The position numbers and the translations under genes were made by a program. DNA of 64,000 bases from Ignavibacteriales bacterium (GTDB taxonomy: Bacteria > Bacteroidota > Ignavibacteria > Ignavibacteriales > Melioribacteraceae), in the NCBI GenBank assembly GCA_016177735.1, contig JACOUS010000026.1, positions 66,375-130,374 of the forward strand. The letters are read 5' to 3'. The notes under the pieces are model-generated. The model saw nothing but the letters and a program-made list of their open reading frames with translations, had not been told where the DNA came from and ran no database searches. This document shows, piece by piece, positions 37,362-45,975 of the stretch (its first letter is position 1; every line of letters begins with the position of its first letter).

Positions 37362-38460
37362 TTCTCCTCACAAGTTCCAAAGCTATTTCAGCGGACTTTA
37401 TTAAATCCTCGATGTAAATAAATTCATCATTACCATGAGGATTTTGAGCGCCGATGCCGAGATTTACAGACCCGATTCCTCTTTTGTTCAGAGAATTTGC
37501 ATCGCTTCCGCCAAGTGATATTTTAGGCTGTGGTATTAATCCCACAGCAGTTAGAGCACGTACAATTTCCGTATAAACATCCGAATTCTCGGAAATTGTG
37601 TACGGGGAAAAATCCCAATTATGATCGAGTACTATTGAAGCGTTAGCGGCTTCAACTTCTTTCTTAAATACGTCAGCGAGTATATTAAAATGGTTTTCAG
37701 CCTTTTGTGAATTAAATGATCTAACTTCCCCTTTAAGCTCTGCAAATTCGGGAATGACATTGACCGCAAAACCGCTGTTAAGTGTTCCAATATTTAGTGT
37801 TGTTTCTTCGTCAATTCTTCCTAAGGGAAGTTTGCTGATTGCCCTTGCAGCAATTTGCAATGCATTAATTCCCCTTTCGGGTGCAATACCCGAATGAGAT
37901 GCTTTCCCGATTACTTTTATTTGAAATGCAATAGCACCACACGCAGAATAAATAAAGTTGCCGGGTCTGTAGCTCGAATCGAATACAAATCCTTTTTTTA
38001 CTTTTTTATCTAATTCGAGATTTAATGAGCCGTAAAGTGTCGCCTCTTCGCAAGTCGTAAAAGCAACCGTAAAATTTTTAACTGGAATTTGTTCCTTCGC
38101 AATCATTTCTAAAGTATAAAGTAGAACAGAAACACCGGCACGGTTGTCAACTCCGAGTACTGTCTCCCCGGAAGAAGTTATTCTATTTTCTGTAACTATT
38201 GGAGTTACACCGGTCGTTGGGCGGGCAGTATCCATGTGAGCTAATAGAACAAAATCACCGCCATCACCAATTTTACAAATTACATTGCCTGTATTACTAC
38301 CGGTTTTATTTCTAGAATTATCTTCTGTTACTTCATAACCAAGATTTGTCAAGAATGTATCTATAAAATTTGCAATTGGTTTCTCACTACCGGAAAGTGC
38401 ATTGATCTTTGTAAGCTGCAAAAAGAGATTTATCAAATTATTGTCGTTCTTATGTAACAT
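37348..38460 (-). CDS. M20-family metallopeptidase (peptidase T-like)
   Basis: 370-residue cytoplasmic zinc peptidase. The metal and catalytic residues of clan MH are visible: H75 and D77 (LLAHMDTA), bridging D105 (LGVDNRAG), the base E138 and ligand E139 (TCEEA), D161, and H342. The dimerisation domain (ASHSGIAPERGINALQIAARAI) is inserted in the middle. There is no signal peptide. It opens the 11-gene series, with a consensus-like promoter upstream, and overlaps the cyanophycinase gene. It may hydrolyse the imported dipeptides; an N-acyl-amino-acid hydrolase role is an alternative because M20 enzymes also act with NSAR-type racemases. Confidence 0.85.
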   Translation of the reverse strand: MLHKNDNNLINLFLQLTKINALSGSEKPIANFIDTFLTNLGYEVTEDNSRNKTGSNTGNVICKIGDGGDFVLLAHMDTARPTTGVTPIVTENRITSSGETVLGVDNRAGVSVLLYTLEMIAKEQIPVKNFTVAFTTCEEATLYGSLNLELDKKVKKGFVFDSSYRPGNFIYSACGAIAFQIKVIGKASHSGIAPERGINALQIAARAISKLPLGRIDEETTLNIGTLNSGFAVNVIPEFAELKGEVRSFNSQKAENHFNILADVFKKEVEAANASIVLDHNWDFSPYTISENSDVYTEIVRALTAVGLIPQPKISLGGSDANSLNKRGIGSVNLGIGAQNPHGNDEFIYIEDLIKSAEIALELVRRNGND

Positions 38461-38498
38461 TTTTTACAAAATTCATTATTAATGAAATAATTGTTTCA

Positions 38499-38527
38499 GA
38501 AATATGAAAAAAAAGTTTTATTGTCAA
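38499..38527 (-). promoter_or_regulatory. Putative promoter of the 11-gene catabolic series
   Basis: On the minus strand TTGACA (38527-38522) is followed after exactly 17 bases by TATTTC (38504-38499). The predicted start would be near 38492, about 30 bases before the ATG at 38460. No Shine-Dalgarno sequence is seen in the short leader. Confidence 0.5.
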
Positions 38528-38798
38528 GCAAAAGAATCGATTAATAATAACAGGAAGCAAAACGGATATTTTTGTTACTTGTTGGCTGGAAGTAGTACTT
38601 TATTGAAAGATGGCTGTTCGTTTCTTATACCTAATACTCCACACTGAATATTCGTGTTTTCATATTGTCATTTTACATTAGTAATTCATTGCTATCTACA
38701 ATTGGTATCTAGTAATTAATTTTTCATAGTTGCACTTCGTATTTCTTACTCACAATAGTTTCGAGTTTGTTGTCTTTTGTTATTTGTTTTTGGTTATT

Positions 38799-38819
38799 AC
38801 TTGTAACTTGTTACTTGCC
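38799..38819. repeat. Heptamer-phased repeat (ACTTGNN, three units)
   Basis: Three consecutive 7-base units beginning ACTTG, in the gap between the M20 peptidase and lipA genes. The first 13 bases (ACTTGTAACTTGT) are identical to 34114-34126, which lies inside the T9SS cargo gene. A further pair in the same phase (CTTCGTA, CCTCGTT) follows around 38842-38855, next to a GC clamp. Confidence 0.6.
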
Positions 38820-38881
38820 AATTGGTTATTAAAAAATTAGTCCTTCGTACCTCGTTCCGCCTACGGCGGATCGTACTTGCC

Positions 38882-39787
38882 TTACACAAGCTCCGCATGT
38901 TTATCCGCGTGATACGAACTGCGCACAAGCGGCGATGATTCCACAGCTTTCAAACCAATTTGCAATCCGTACTCTTTGTAGAATTTAAACTCGTCGAGTG
39001 TAACATAACGGTGTACGGGCAAATGATTTTTCGTCGGCTGCAGATATTGCCCGATAGTCATAATATCACAACCGCTGTTGTGTAAATCATTTATTAGTTC
39101 GGTTACTTCCTCTTTATTTTCGCCGATGCCGACCATAATCCCGCTCTTTGTTCTCAAACCCTTTTGTTTGAACCAGCGGATAACATCGAGACTTCTTTCA
39201 TATTTTGCTTGTGGACGCACCGCATGATATAATCTTTGCACAGTTTCCAGATTATGATTCAAAATATCCGGCGGATTTTCGAGAATGATTTCGAAAGCAT
39301 GTTGCTCACCTTTGAAATCCGGAATCAAAATTTCAATTGTAGTATCCGGCATTCTTTCGCGGATCAACCGAACCGACTCGGAAAAAATAGAAGCTCCGCC
39401 GTCTTTTAATTCATCGCGGTTAACGGATGTGATCACAACATGTTTTAAATTCAGCGATTCAACGGATTCCGCAACGCGGCGCGGTTCATCGAGATCGAGT
39501 TCATTCGGCAGACCAACTTTAACATTGCAAAATCCGCAGCTGCGTGTGCATGTATCGCCAAGTATCATAAATGTTGCTGTTCTTCTATTCCAGCATTCGG
39601 CAAGATTCGGGCATTTTGCTTCTTCGCAAACAGTGTGAAGTTTACTCTTGCGCATCAATTCATAAACTTCTTTATAATTTTGTCCGCTCGGCAAACGTAC
39701 TTTTAACCACTCCGGTCTCTTGCCGAGATCGGTTTTTTCTTGTTCTATCGTTTCCTTAAAAGCCAATTGGTGTTGATTGATTTTCAT
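38882..39787 (-). CDS. lipA: Lipoyl synthase
   Basis: Radical SAM enzyme that inserts two sulfurs into the octanoyl group on lipoyl domains. The auxiliary-cluster cysteines C54, C59, C65 (CX4CX5C) and the radical-SAM cysteines C80, C84, C87 (CX3CX2C) are in place. The C-terminal RSSYHAD, needed for the auxiliary cluster serine ligand, is intact. The length is 301 aa. It is the last gene of the lpd-lipB-E1-E2-lipA series, so enzyme and cofactor synthesis are encoded together. A 114-base gap with a 19-base element shared with the typA upstream region precedes it. Confidence 0.96.
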   Translation of the reverse strand: MKINQHQLAFKETIEQEKTDLGKRPEWLKVRLPSGQNYKEVYELMRKSKLHTVCEEAKCPNLAECWNRRTATFMILGDTCTRSCGFCNVKVGLPNELDLDEPRRVAESVESLNLKHVVITSVNRDELKDGGASIFSESVRLIRERMPDTTIEILIPDFKGEQHAFEIILENPPDILNHNLETVQRLYHAVRPQAKYERSLDVIRWFKQKGLRTKSGIMVGIGENKEEVTELINDLHNSGCDIMTIGQYLQPTKNHLPVHRYVTLDEFKFYKEYGLQIGLKAVESSPLVRSSYHADKHAELV

Positions 39788-39837
39788 TGTTTCTTATTCC
39801 ACATTTATTTTTCGTTCCTACTCATGTCTCTTGTTCA

Positions 39838-39880
39838 TGATCTTATTCTTGCTCTGTTTTAATTTTAGATCAAGAGTAAG
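39838..39880. repeat. Repeat element upstream of lipA (19-base match to the typA element)
   Basis: The plus-strand sequence TGATCTTATTCTTGCTCTG at 39838-39856 is identical to 52301-52319. It is followed at 39867-39880 by AGATCAAGAGTAAG, an approximate inverted complement, as in the typA copy. It begins 51 bases upstream of the lipA ATG. It may be a mobile/dispersed repeat or a shared control site. Confidence 0.6.
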
Positions 39881-39901
39881 TTCAGGAGAATGGGCAAGAT
39901 T

Positions 39902-41533
39902 TTAAACTATGCTCGTATCAAAATTTTCCAAAGTATCTTTAATTGATTTCAGAAATTTACCACCAAGCATTCCATCTACCAAACGGTGATCGTGGCTGAG
40001 CGATAAATACATCATCGGTTTGATGGCTATGCTTTCTATTCCATTATTTTCGATAACAACCGGTTTTTTAGTAACAGCGCCAACCCCAAGTATTCCAACT
40101 TCCGGCTGATTAATAATAGGTGTTCCGAACAGCGTACCGAACACACCATAATTAGTAATTGAAAATGTACCGTCCATAATATCATCGGGCACAAGTTTTT
40201 TTGTACGCGAACGATTGCCGAGATCGGCAATTGCTTTTGCAAGTCCGCGGATATTTTTTTCATCTGCATTTTTAATGTTCGGAACAATCAAACCGTTCGG
40301 TTCGATTGCAACAGCAATTCCAAGATTAATAAATTTTTTAACAACAATATTATTCCCGTCAAGCGATGCATTCATCAACGGAAATTCTTTGAGTGCTTTT
40401 ATAACCGCAAAAGAGATGAACGGCATGTAAGTTAACTTGATGCCGTCTTTCGAAAATGTTTCGCGGTTCTGTTCGATAAAATTATGAACACGCGACATAT
40501 CAATTTCAATCATCGCCGTAACATGAACTGAAGTGTCGCGACTGTTAGTCATGTGATACATAATCCGCTGGCGGATATTATCCATCGGAATAATTTCGAC
40601 ACGTTGACCCGGTGTATATTTCGGCGCATCTGTCTTTCGCACCGGAAGCGGTTCTGCTTTTGAGTAATCAATTTGCGGAACAGCAGTAATGCCGCTCTTT
40701 TTATTTTTCAGATAATTCAAAACATCATTCTTTGTAATTCTTCCGCCGATGCCCGAACCGGAAACATTTTCCAATTCGCTCATCGAAATTCCTTCGGTGC
40801 GCGCGATGTTCAACACAAGCGGCGAGAAAAATTTATTTCCGGCTGAACGCTGTAAGTTATCAGCTTGATGATTAGAAGGCTGGAAAGTTTGAAGTTTGGT
40901 TTCTTGTTTATACTCTTGTTCGCCTTTGGCGGGTTTCTCTTGTTCTTCAATTTTCTGTTTGACCAAACCGCTGCTTGTTCTAATTTTAGCAACGGCGGTT
41001 CCAACTTGCACGGTATCATTTTCGTTGAAAAGAATTTCCGTGATTACTCCATCAGCCGACGATGGTACTTCGGTATCAACTTTATCGGTACTTATTTCAA
41101 AAATAATTTCATCGCATTTTACCGCATCCCCAACTTTTTTATGCCATTTGATAATTGTTCCTTCCATAATCGATTCGCCCATCTTCGGCATAGGCACATC
41201 AATAATTTCTCCGCCTACTTGAGTTGTTGAAGGCGTTTCATCTTTTTTCACATCCTCTTTTTTTACTTCTTCTATCTGAACGGCGCCGCCGTTGGTTTCA
41301 ATAATTGCGACTATTGTTCCAACAACAACAGTTTCTTGCTCAAAAACTTTTATATCAACAAGTACTCCGTCTTCGGGACTTGGAATTTCGGTATCAACTT
41401 TATCTGTGCTTATTTCATAAATGATCTCGTCTTTTTTTACTCTATCGCCTTTTTTCTTGTGCCATTTAATGAGTGTTCCTTCCGTGATGCTTTCACCCAT
41501 TTGCGGCATTACTACGTTTACCTTCATTTCCAC
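39902..41533 (-). CDS. 2-oxoacid dehydrogenase E2, dihydrolipoyl acyltransferase with two lipoyl domains
   Basis: 543-residue core acyltransferase. It has two lipoyl domains with lipoylated lysines K45 and K151, each in EISTDKVDTE. A flexible linker (about 190-232), a peripheral-subunit-binding domain (about 235-275, FSPLVLNIARTEGISMSELENVSGSGIGGRITKNDV) and a catalytic domain ending in LSHDHRLVDGMLGG follow. The acyl group is probably branched-chain or acetyl; sequence does not decide. Linker residues 211-228 (KLQTFQPSNHQADNLQ) are encoded by heptamer-phased repeat DNA (AAGTTTG twice on the plus strand, 40885-40898) and look like repeat sequence captured in frame. Confidence 0.93.
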   Translation of the reverse strand: MEMKVNVVMPQMGESITEGTLIKWHKKKGDRVKKDEIIYEISTDKVDTEIPSPEDGVLVDIKVFEQETVVVGTIVAIIETNGGAVQIEEVKKEDVKKDETPSTTQVGGEIIDVPMPKMGESIMEGTIIKWHKKVGDAVKCDEIIFEISTDKVDTEVPSSADGVITEILFNENDTVQVGTAVAKIRTSSGLVKQKIEEQEKPAKGEQEYKQETKLQTFQPSNHQADNLQRSAGNKFFSPLVLNIARTEGISMSELENVSGSGIGGRITKNDVLNYLKNKKSGITAVPQIDYSKAEPLPVRKTDAPKYTPGQRVEIIPMDNIRQRIMYHMTNSRDTSVHVTAMIEIDMSRVHNFIEQNRETFSKDGIKLTYMPFISFAVIKALKEFPLMNASLDGNNIVVKKFINLGIAVAIEPNGLIVPNIKNADEKNIRGLAKAIADLGNRSRTKKLVPDDIMDGTFSITNYGVFGTLFGTPIINQPEVGILGVGAVTKKPVVIENNGIESIAIKPMMYLSLSHDHRLVDGMLGGKFLKSIKDTLENFDTSIV

Positions 41534-41543
41534 TCCTTTTTGT

Positions 41544-41610
41544 CATTCTGAGTCCCCCGATTTCAGTCGGGGACAAAGGATCTCCAAACATTTTACGTTC
41601 GAGATTCCTC
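41544..41610. repeat. Palindromic intergenic repeat, copy 2 (E1-E2 gap)
   Basis: CATTCTGAGTC at 41544 is followed by an 8-base stem (GTCCC...GGGAC with one bulged C), then GGATCTC and, after a spacer, GAGATTCCTC. Order and spacing match the copy at 5150-5227. It fills most of the 89-base gap between the E1 and E2 genes. Confidence 0.65.
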
Positions 41611-41622
41611 TTTACACCAGCA

Positions 41623-43746
41623 TTAATAATTCAACAAATGTTTCAATGAATTATAAATTTTATTTCTTGTCGGAAGAATTTCATATTCCAAATTTGGATG
41701 ATACGGAATCGGTGCATCTTTAGCGGCAATTCTTCGCACCGGTCCGTCCAAACTTTCGAAACAATTTTCCGTAATCTGAGCGGCAATCTCCGCACCGAAT
41801 CCGGCAGTCAAAGTATCTTCATGAATGATTATTGCTTTGCCGGTTTTTCTAATTGAGTTATAAATTGTTTCGGTATCGAGCGGTGCAATTGTTCTGACAT
41901 CTATCAACTCAATCGAGTAACCTTCTTCTTCAAGTCTCTTAACCGCAAAATTAGATTCGTGCACCATCGCACCGTAAGTAATTATTGAAAGATCATTTCC
42001 TTCTTTCATAACCCTTGCTTTGCCGAACGGAACTAAATAATCTGCATCCGGTTCCGGCGCAGTTGCATAACTTTGTCTGTACAAACCTTTGTGTTCAAGA
42101 AATAAAACCGGATCGTTCAAACGCAGTGCAGTCTTCAGCAGCCCTTTTGCATCGGCAGCGTTGGATGGATACGCAATCAACAAACCGGGCATGTGTGCAA
42201 AAAATCCTTCTATGTTTTGACTATGGTACAAACCTCCGTGAATGTATCCGCCGACTGCAACACGGGTGACTACCGGTGCTTCAAATAAATTGTTTGATCT
42301 GTATCTGTACATTACAAGTTCATCGCGGAACTGCATAAATGCGGGCCAGATGTAATCGCCAAATTGAATTTCCGCGCACGGTTTCAATCCCGCAAGAGCC
42401 ATTCCGATTGCTACGCCTTCAATGCTTGCCTCAGCGAGCGGCGAATTAAAAACTCTATCGTTGCCGAACATTGTTGATAAACCTTTTGTTGCAGTGAACA
42501 CACCGCCTTTCGGATCGGCAACATCTTCACCGAGCACATAAATTTTTTCGTTCCGCTCCATCTCTTCGCGCAGTGCATGATTGATTGCATCAACCATCAC
42601 AACCGGCTTTCCTTCGTGCGATAATTTTTCATATTCAAGTTTATCGCGTTTGCCCGATTCATCAAGCACAAACCTGATTGCCGTTTCTGAAGTTGGGTCT
42701 GCTTGTTTCAATGCCCAATCAGCCGCTTCGTTGATGTGCTGCGTAATTTCTTTTTTGAATTCCTGATAAGCAAGTTCGGTCAAAATTCCTTTTTTAATCA
42801 GAACTTTGCTGAAAAGTTCAATCGGATCTTTCTTCAAATCTTCTTGCAAAGAATCTTGTTCGCGATATTTTTTTTGATCATCCGAAGAAGAATGCGAGAA
42901 TAATCTTACAACGTGTGCTTCAATCAATGCCGGACCTTTGCCCTGACGTGCATGTTTGAAAGCACTTTGTGCAACGGCATGAGTCTGTAAAAAATCGGTT
43001 CCATCAACTTCGAGCCGCAAAAGATTTTCGTAACCTTTCATCATTTCGAGAATCGAAGAATTTTTTCCGGCAGTTTGATTCTGCACCGGAACGGAAATAG
43101 CCCATTTGTTATTTTGAATTACAAACACAACGGGAATTTTTTCTCTTGCAGCCCAATTAACCGCTTCATGAAATTCACCTTGCGATGTAGTTCCCTCGCC
43201 GCTGCTAACGTAAACAACTCCATCAATTCCTTTTCGCTTCAAGGCAAGCGCGGTTCCAACAGCTTGTAAAAATTGTGTGCCGGTGGGACTCGATTGCGTT
43301 GGTATATTAAATTCTTTTGAAGACCAATGACACGGCATCTGTCTTCCGCCGGTTAAAGGATCATCTGCTTTGGCAAGAAATGCAAGAAACAATTCTTCGG
43401 GTTTTGTTCCGACTGTAATTGAAAAGCACATATCGCGGTAATACGGATAAGCCCAATCGACACCTTTCTGCATTGCAAGACCAAAGGCAACTTGTGTCGC
43501 TTCATGCCCGGCGCCGGCAATATGAAAAAATGCTTTCCCTTGTTTCAACAATGTCATCACTTTGTGATCGATTGCGCGCGATACATGCATTATGCGAAGC
43601 GCGTTCATCAATTCATCCTTTGTCAATCCGCCGAATGAATCGATCTTGCCGGTCGGCAGTGTGCCGTTCCCTTTTTTATCTAAAACGGTAGTTTCTTCTG
43701 TCTTGCCGTTTTTTGTCATCTGAAGTTCCCTCGTTTTGTTTTTCAA
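41623..43746 (-). CDS. 2-oxoacid dehydrogenase E1, fused alpha-beta subunits
   Basis: 707-residue single-chain E1. The alpha part (about 1-350) holds the TPP motif GEGTTSQGEFHEAVNWAAREKIPVVFVIQNN. The beta part starts near 375 (VVMVDAINHALREEMERNEKIYVLGEDVADPKGG) and ends with the typical transketolase C-terminal domain. Alpha-beta fusions of this kind are common in Bacteroidota. It decarboxylates a 2-oxoacid (pyruvate or branched-chain) and transfers the acyl group to the E2 encoded next. The start overlaps the lipB stop by four bases. Confidence 0.93.
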   Translation of the reverse strand: MKNKTRELQMTKNGKTEETTVLDKKGNGTLPTGKIDSFGGLTKDELMNALRIMHVSRAIDHKVMTLLKQGKAFFHIAGAGHEATQVAFGLAMQKGVDWAYPYYRDMCFSITVGTKPEELFLAFLAKADDPLTGGRQMPCHWSSKEFNIPTQSSPTGTQFLQAVGTALALKRKGIDGVVYVSSGEGTTSQGEFHEAVNWAAREKIPVVFVIQNNKWAISVPVQNQTAGKNSSILEMMKGYENLLRLEVDGTDFLQTHAVAQSAFKHARQGKGPALIEAHVVRLFSHSSSDDQKKYREQDSLQEDLKKDPIELFSKVLIKKGILTELAYQEFKKEITQHINEAADWALKQADPTSETAIRFVLDESGKRDKLEYEKLSHEGKPVVMVDAINHALREEMERNEKIYVLGEDVADPKGGVFTATKGLSTMFGNDRVFNSPLAEASIEGVAIGMALAGLKPCAEIQFGDYIWPAFMQFRDELVMYRYRSNNLFEAPVVTRVAVGGYIHGGLYHSQNIEGFFAHMPGLLIAYPSNAADAKGLLKTALRLNDPVLFLEHKGLYRQSYATAPEPDADYLVPFGKARVMKEGNDLSIITYGAMVHESNFAVKRLEEEGYSIELIDVRTIAPLDTETIYNSIRKTGKAIIIHEDTLTAGFGAEIAAQITENCFESLDGPVRRIAAKDAPIPYHPNLEYEILPTRNKIYNSLKHLLNY

Positions 43747-44468
43747 TTAGTCTCTTTCAATTCGGGACTAACTTTCGCAAACTCAAATTCGTGTTTCGGT
43801 TTTTCAATTATCTCATCGTATCCAAAAACAATTTTGAAATTTTCTCTCACTTTGTTTTTCACTTCGTTTATGTCGATCTCTTTTCCCAATTCCCTTTTTA
43901 ATGAAGTAACATCTTTATCTCTAATTCCGCACGGAACAATTCCGCCAAAGAAATTCAAATCTGTGCTGATGTTAAAAGCAAAACCGTGCATTGTAATCCA
44001 TCGGCTCACTTTAATTCCAATTGCGGCAATTTTTCTTTTGCCGATCCACACACCGGTGTATTTTGAATTGCGTTCTGTCTGCAGCCCGTACTCGGCACAA
44101 GTTTTCATAATAACTTCTTCAAGTCCGCGTAAATATTCGTGCGTATCTTCTTTCCATTCGCTCAAATTGATTATCGGGTAGCCAACAATTTGTCCGGGAC
44201 CGTGGTAAGTTATATCGCCGCCTCTATCAATTTCATAAACACTGATGCCGAGTTCTTTCAATTGATCATCATTACTCAAAAGATTTTCTTTATCGGCAAC
44301 TTTGCCCAAAGTGTAAGTATGCGGATGTTCCAATAAAAATAATGTGTCGTCAATTTCGCCGCGCAGTCTTTGCGTAAAAATTTCCTTCTGCAAATCCCAT
44401 GCTTGTTTATAATCAATAAAACCAAGATCAGAGTAAATTAGTTTTCTATATGTGGATCGATTCGCCAT
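43743..44468 (-). CDS. lipB: Octanoyltransferase
   Basis: Transfers octanoate from acyl carrier protein to lipoyl domains, the first step of lipoate synthesis. The motif RGGDITYHGPGQIVGYPI, the conserved lysine in KIAAIGIKVSRW and the acyl-accepting cysteine in PCGIRDKDVTSL are all present. The length (241 aa) is normal. It overlaps lpd by 23 bases and E1 by four, so the three are likely translated together. Confidence 0.95.
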   Translation of the reverse strand: MANRSTYRKLIYSDLGFIDYKQAWDLQKEIFTQRLRGEIDDTLFLLEHPHTYTLGKVADKENLLSNDDQLKELGISVYEIDRGGDITYHGPGQIVGYPIINLSEWKEDTHEYLRGLEEVIMKTCAEYGLQTERNSKYTGVWIGKRKIAAIGIKVSRWITMHGFAFNISTDLNFFGGIVPCGIRDKDVTSLKRELGKEIDINEVKNKVRENFKIVFGYDEIIEKPKHEFEFAKVSPELKETN

Positions 44469-45849
44469 ACGCGTTAGCTGCCGCTTCCATTATTGATTCC
44501 GATAAAGTCGGATGTGCATGAATGGTTTTAACAATTGTTTCATAATCTGCTTCAACGGATTTTGCAAGAGTAAGTTCCGCAATCAATTCGGTTGCTTCTG
44601 GACCAATAATATGAGCACCGAGAAGCTCGCCGTATTTGGTATCGAAAATAAGTTTAACAAATCCGTCTCTTTCGCCTACTGCGAAAGCTTTTCCGCTTGC
44701 CATGAACGGGAATTTTCCAATCTTAATTTCGTAACCGGCTTCGCGTGCTTTCTGCTCGGTCATTCCAACACTTGCAACTTGCGGAATGCAGTAAGTACAT
44801 CCGGGAATTGTATCATAATTTACCGGAACCGTGTGCAAACCTTTCATTGTTTCTACACAATTTATTCCTTCTGCCGAAGCAACGTGTGCAAGCCACGGCG
44901 CACCGATCACATCGCCTATCGCATAAATATTCCGCACATTTGTTTGATATGTTCTTTTATCAACTTTGACGTGACCTTTTTCTATTTCAACACCGAGTTC
45001 CTCCAAACCAAAACCCTCAACATTTCCGGTGACACCAATTGCGCTCAAAACTTTATCGGCTTTCAATTCAATTTTCTTTCCGTCTTTTTCAATTGATACA
45101 ACAACGTAATCTTTCTTCGCTTCTGCTTTTTCAACTTTTGCCGAAGTATAAATCTCAATTCCTCTCTTCTTAAAATTCTTTGCGAGCAGATCGGAAACTT
45201 CTTTATCTTCAATCGGCAGAATGCTGTCGAGCATTTCAACAATCGTAACTTTTGTGCCGAGTACGGAATAAAAATAAGCGAACTCGACACCGATTGCACC
45301 GGCACCGATAACGATCAATTCCTTCGGTTGTTTTTCCAAAATCATCGCTTCGGTCGATGTTATAATATTTTTTCGATCAACCGGAATAGCCGGAAAAATT
45401 TTCGGTCGTGCACCGGTTGCAATTATAATTTTATCTGCGTTAATAGAATCAATCTTCTTCCCATCGTTATCAAAAACTTCGATCTGATTTTTTGAAGCGA
45501 GTTTTCCGAGTCCGCGTATTCTATCAATTTTATTTTTCTTTACAAGTAGTTCAACATTTTTAGTAATCCGGTCGGAAATATCGCGGCTGCGCTTAATTAT
45601 CTTCCCAAAATCAAAACTCAATCCTTGTACAGAAATACCAAAATCATTCGAATGATTTTTCATCAAGTCATAAAGTTCTGCATTTTTGAGAAGTGATTTA
45701 GTAGGAATACATCCCCAATTCAAACATATACCGCCAAGATTTTCTTTATCAATAACTACGGTTTTAAAGCCGAGTTGACCGGCTCTTATTGCCGCGACGT
45801 AACCGCCGGGCCCGCCGCCAAGAATTGCAATTTCATAATTTTTACTCAT
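44446..45849 (-). CDS. lpd: Dihydrolipoyl dehydrogenase (E3)
   Basis: FAD-dependent E3 that re-oxidises lipoamide. It has the FAD motif GGGPGGYVAA (11-20), the redox disulfide C42/C47 in GGICLNWGCIP, an NAD motif VIGAGAIGVEFAY and the C-terminal HAHPTLSES with the catalytic His. I chose the ATG at 45849 because GGAAAG precedes it at a suitable distance and the protein then begins in the usual way (MSKNYEIAILGGG). The upstream ATG at 45903 would add 18 unlikely residues. It is the first gene of the lipoate/2-oxoacid dehydrogenase series. Confidence 0.95.
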   Translation of the reverse strand: MSKNYEIAILGGGPGGYVAAIRAGQLGFKTVVIDKENLGGICLNWGCIPTKSLLKNAELYDLMKNHSNDFGISVQGLSFDFGKIIKRSRDISDRITKNVELLVKKNKIDRIRGLGKLASKNQIEVFDNDGKKIDSINADKIIIATGARPKIFPAIPVDRKNIITSTEAMILEKQPKELIVIGAGAIGVEFAYFYSVLGTKVTIVEMLDSILPIEDKEVSDLLAKNFKKRGIEIYTSAKVEKAEAKKDYVVVSIEKDGKKIELKADKVLSAIGVTGNVEGFGLEELGVEIEKGHVKVDKRTYQTNVRNIYAIGDVIGAPWLAHVASAEGINCVETMKGLHTVPVNYDTIPGCTYCIPQVASVGMTEQKAREAGYEIKIGKFPFMASGKAFAVGERDGFVKLIFDTKYGELLGAHIIGPEATELIAELTLAKSVEADYETIVKTIHAHPTLSESIMEAAANAYGESIHI

Positions 45850-45975
45850 TAATCTTTCCGAATTGATTGAACTAAAGGCAGCGAAATATACATAACAAAG
45901 CATTTATAAAAAAACATGAGCTCCTTTTTTAATAATTATTAAACCTAACAAGGTTTTTGCGGTAAATGTTCATTC

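Larger units (their letters stand above)
38461..38881. other. 421-base gene-free region upstream of the M20 gene
   Basis: It holds the putative promoter (38499-38527), the heptamer array at 38799-38819 and a GC-rich clamp TCCGCC/GGCGGA around 38854-38870. The rest is T-rich and of low complexity on the plus strand, with short words repeated at about 7-base spacing. I see no gene or structured RNA. Confidence 0.5.

Noticed and set aside
25169-38460. Polysaccharide utilisation locus (PUL)
   Set aside because: There is a TonB receptor but no SusD and no glycoside hydrolase; the enzymes present are peptidases.
45850-45903. N-terminal extension of dihydrolipoyl dehydrogenase
   Set aside because: The ATG at 45849 has a good ribosome-binding site and yields the standard FAD-motif start.
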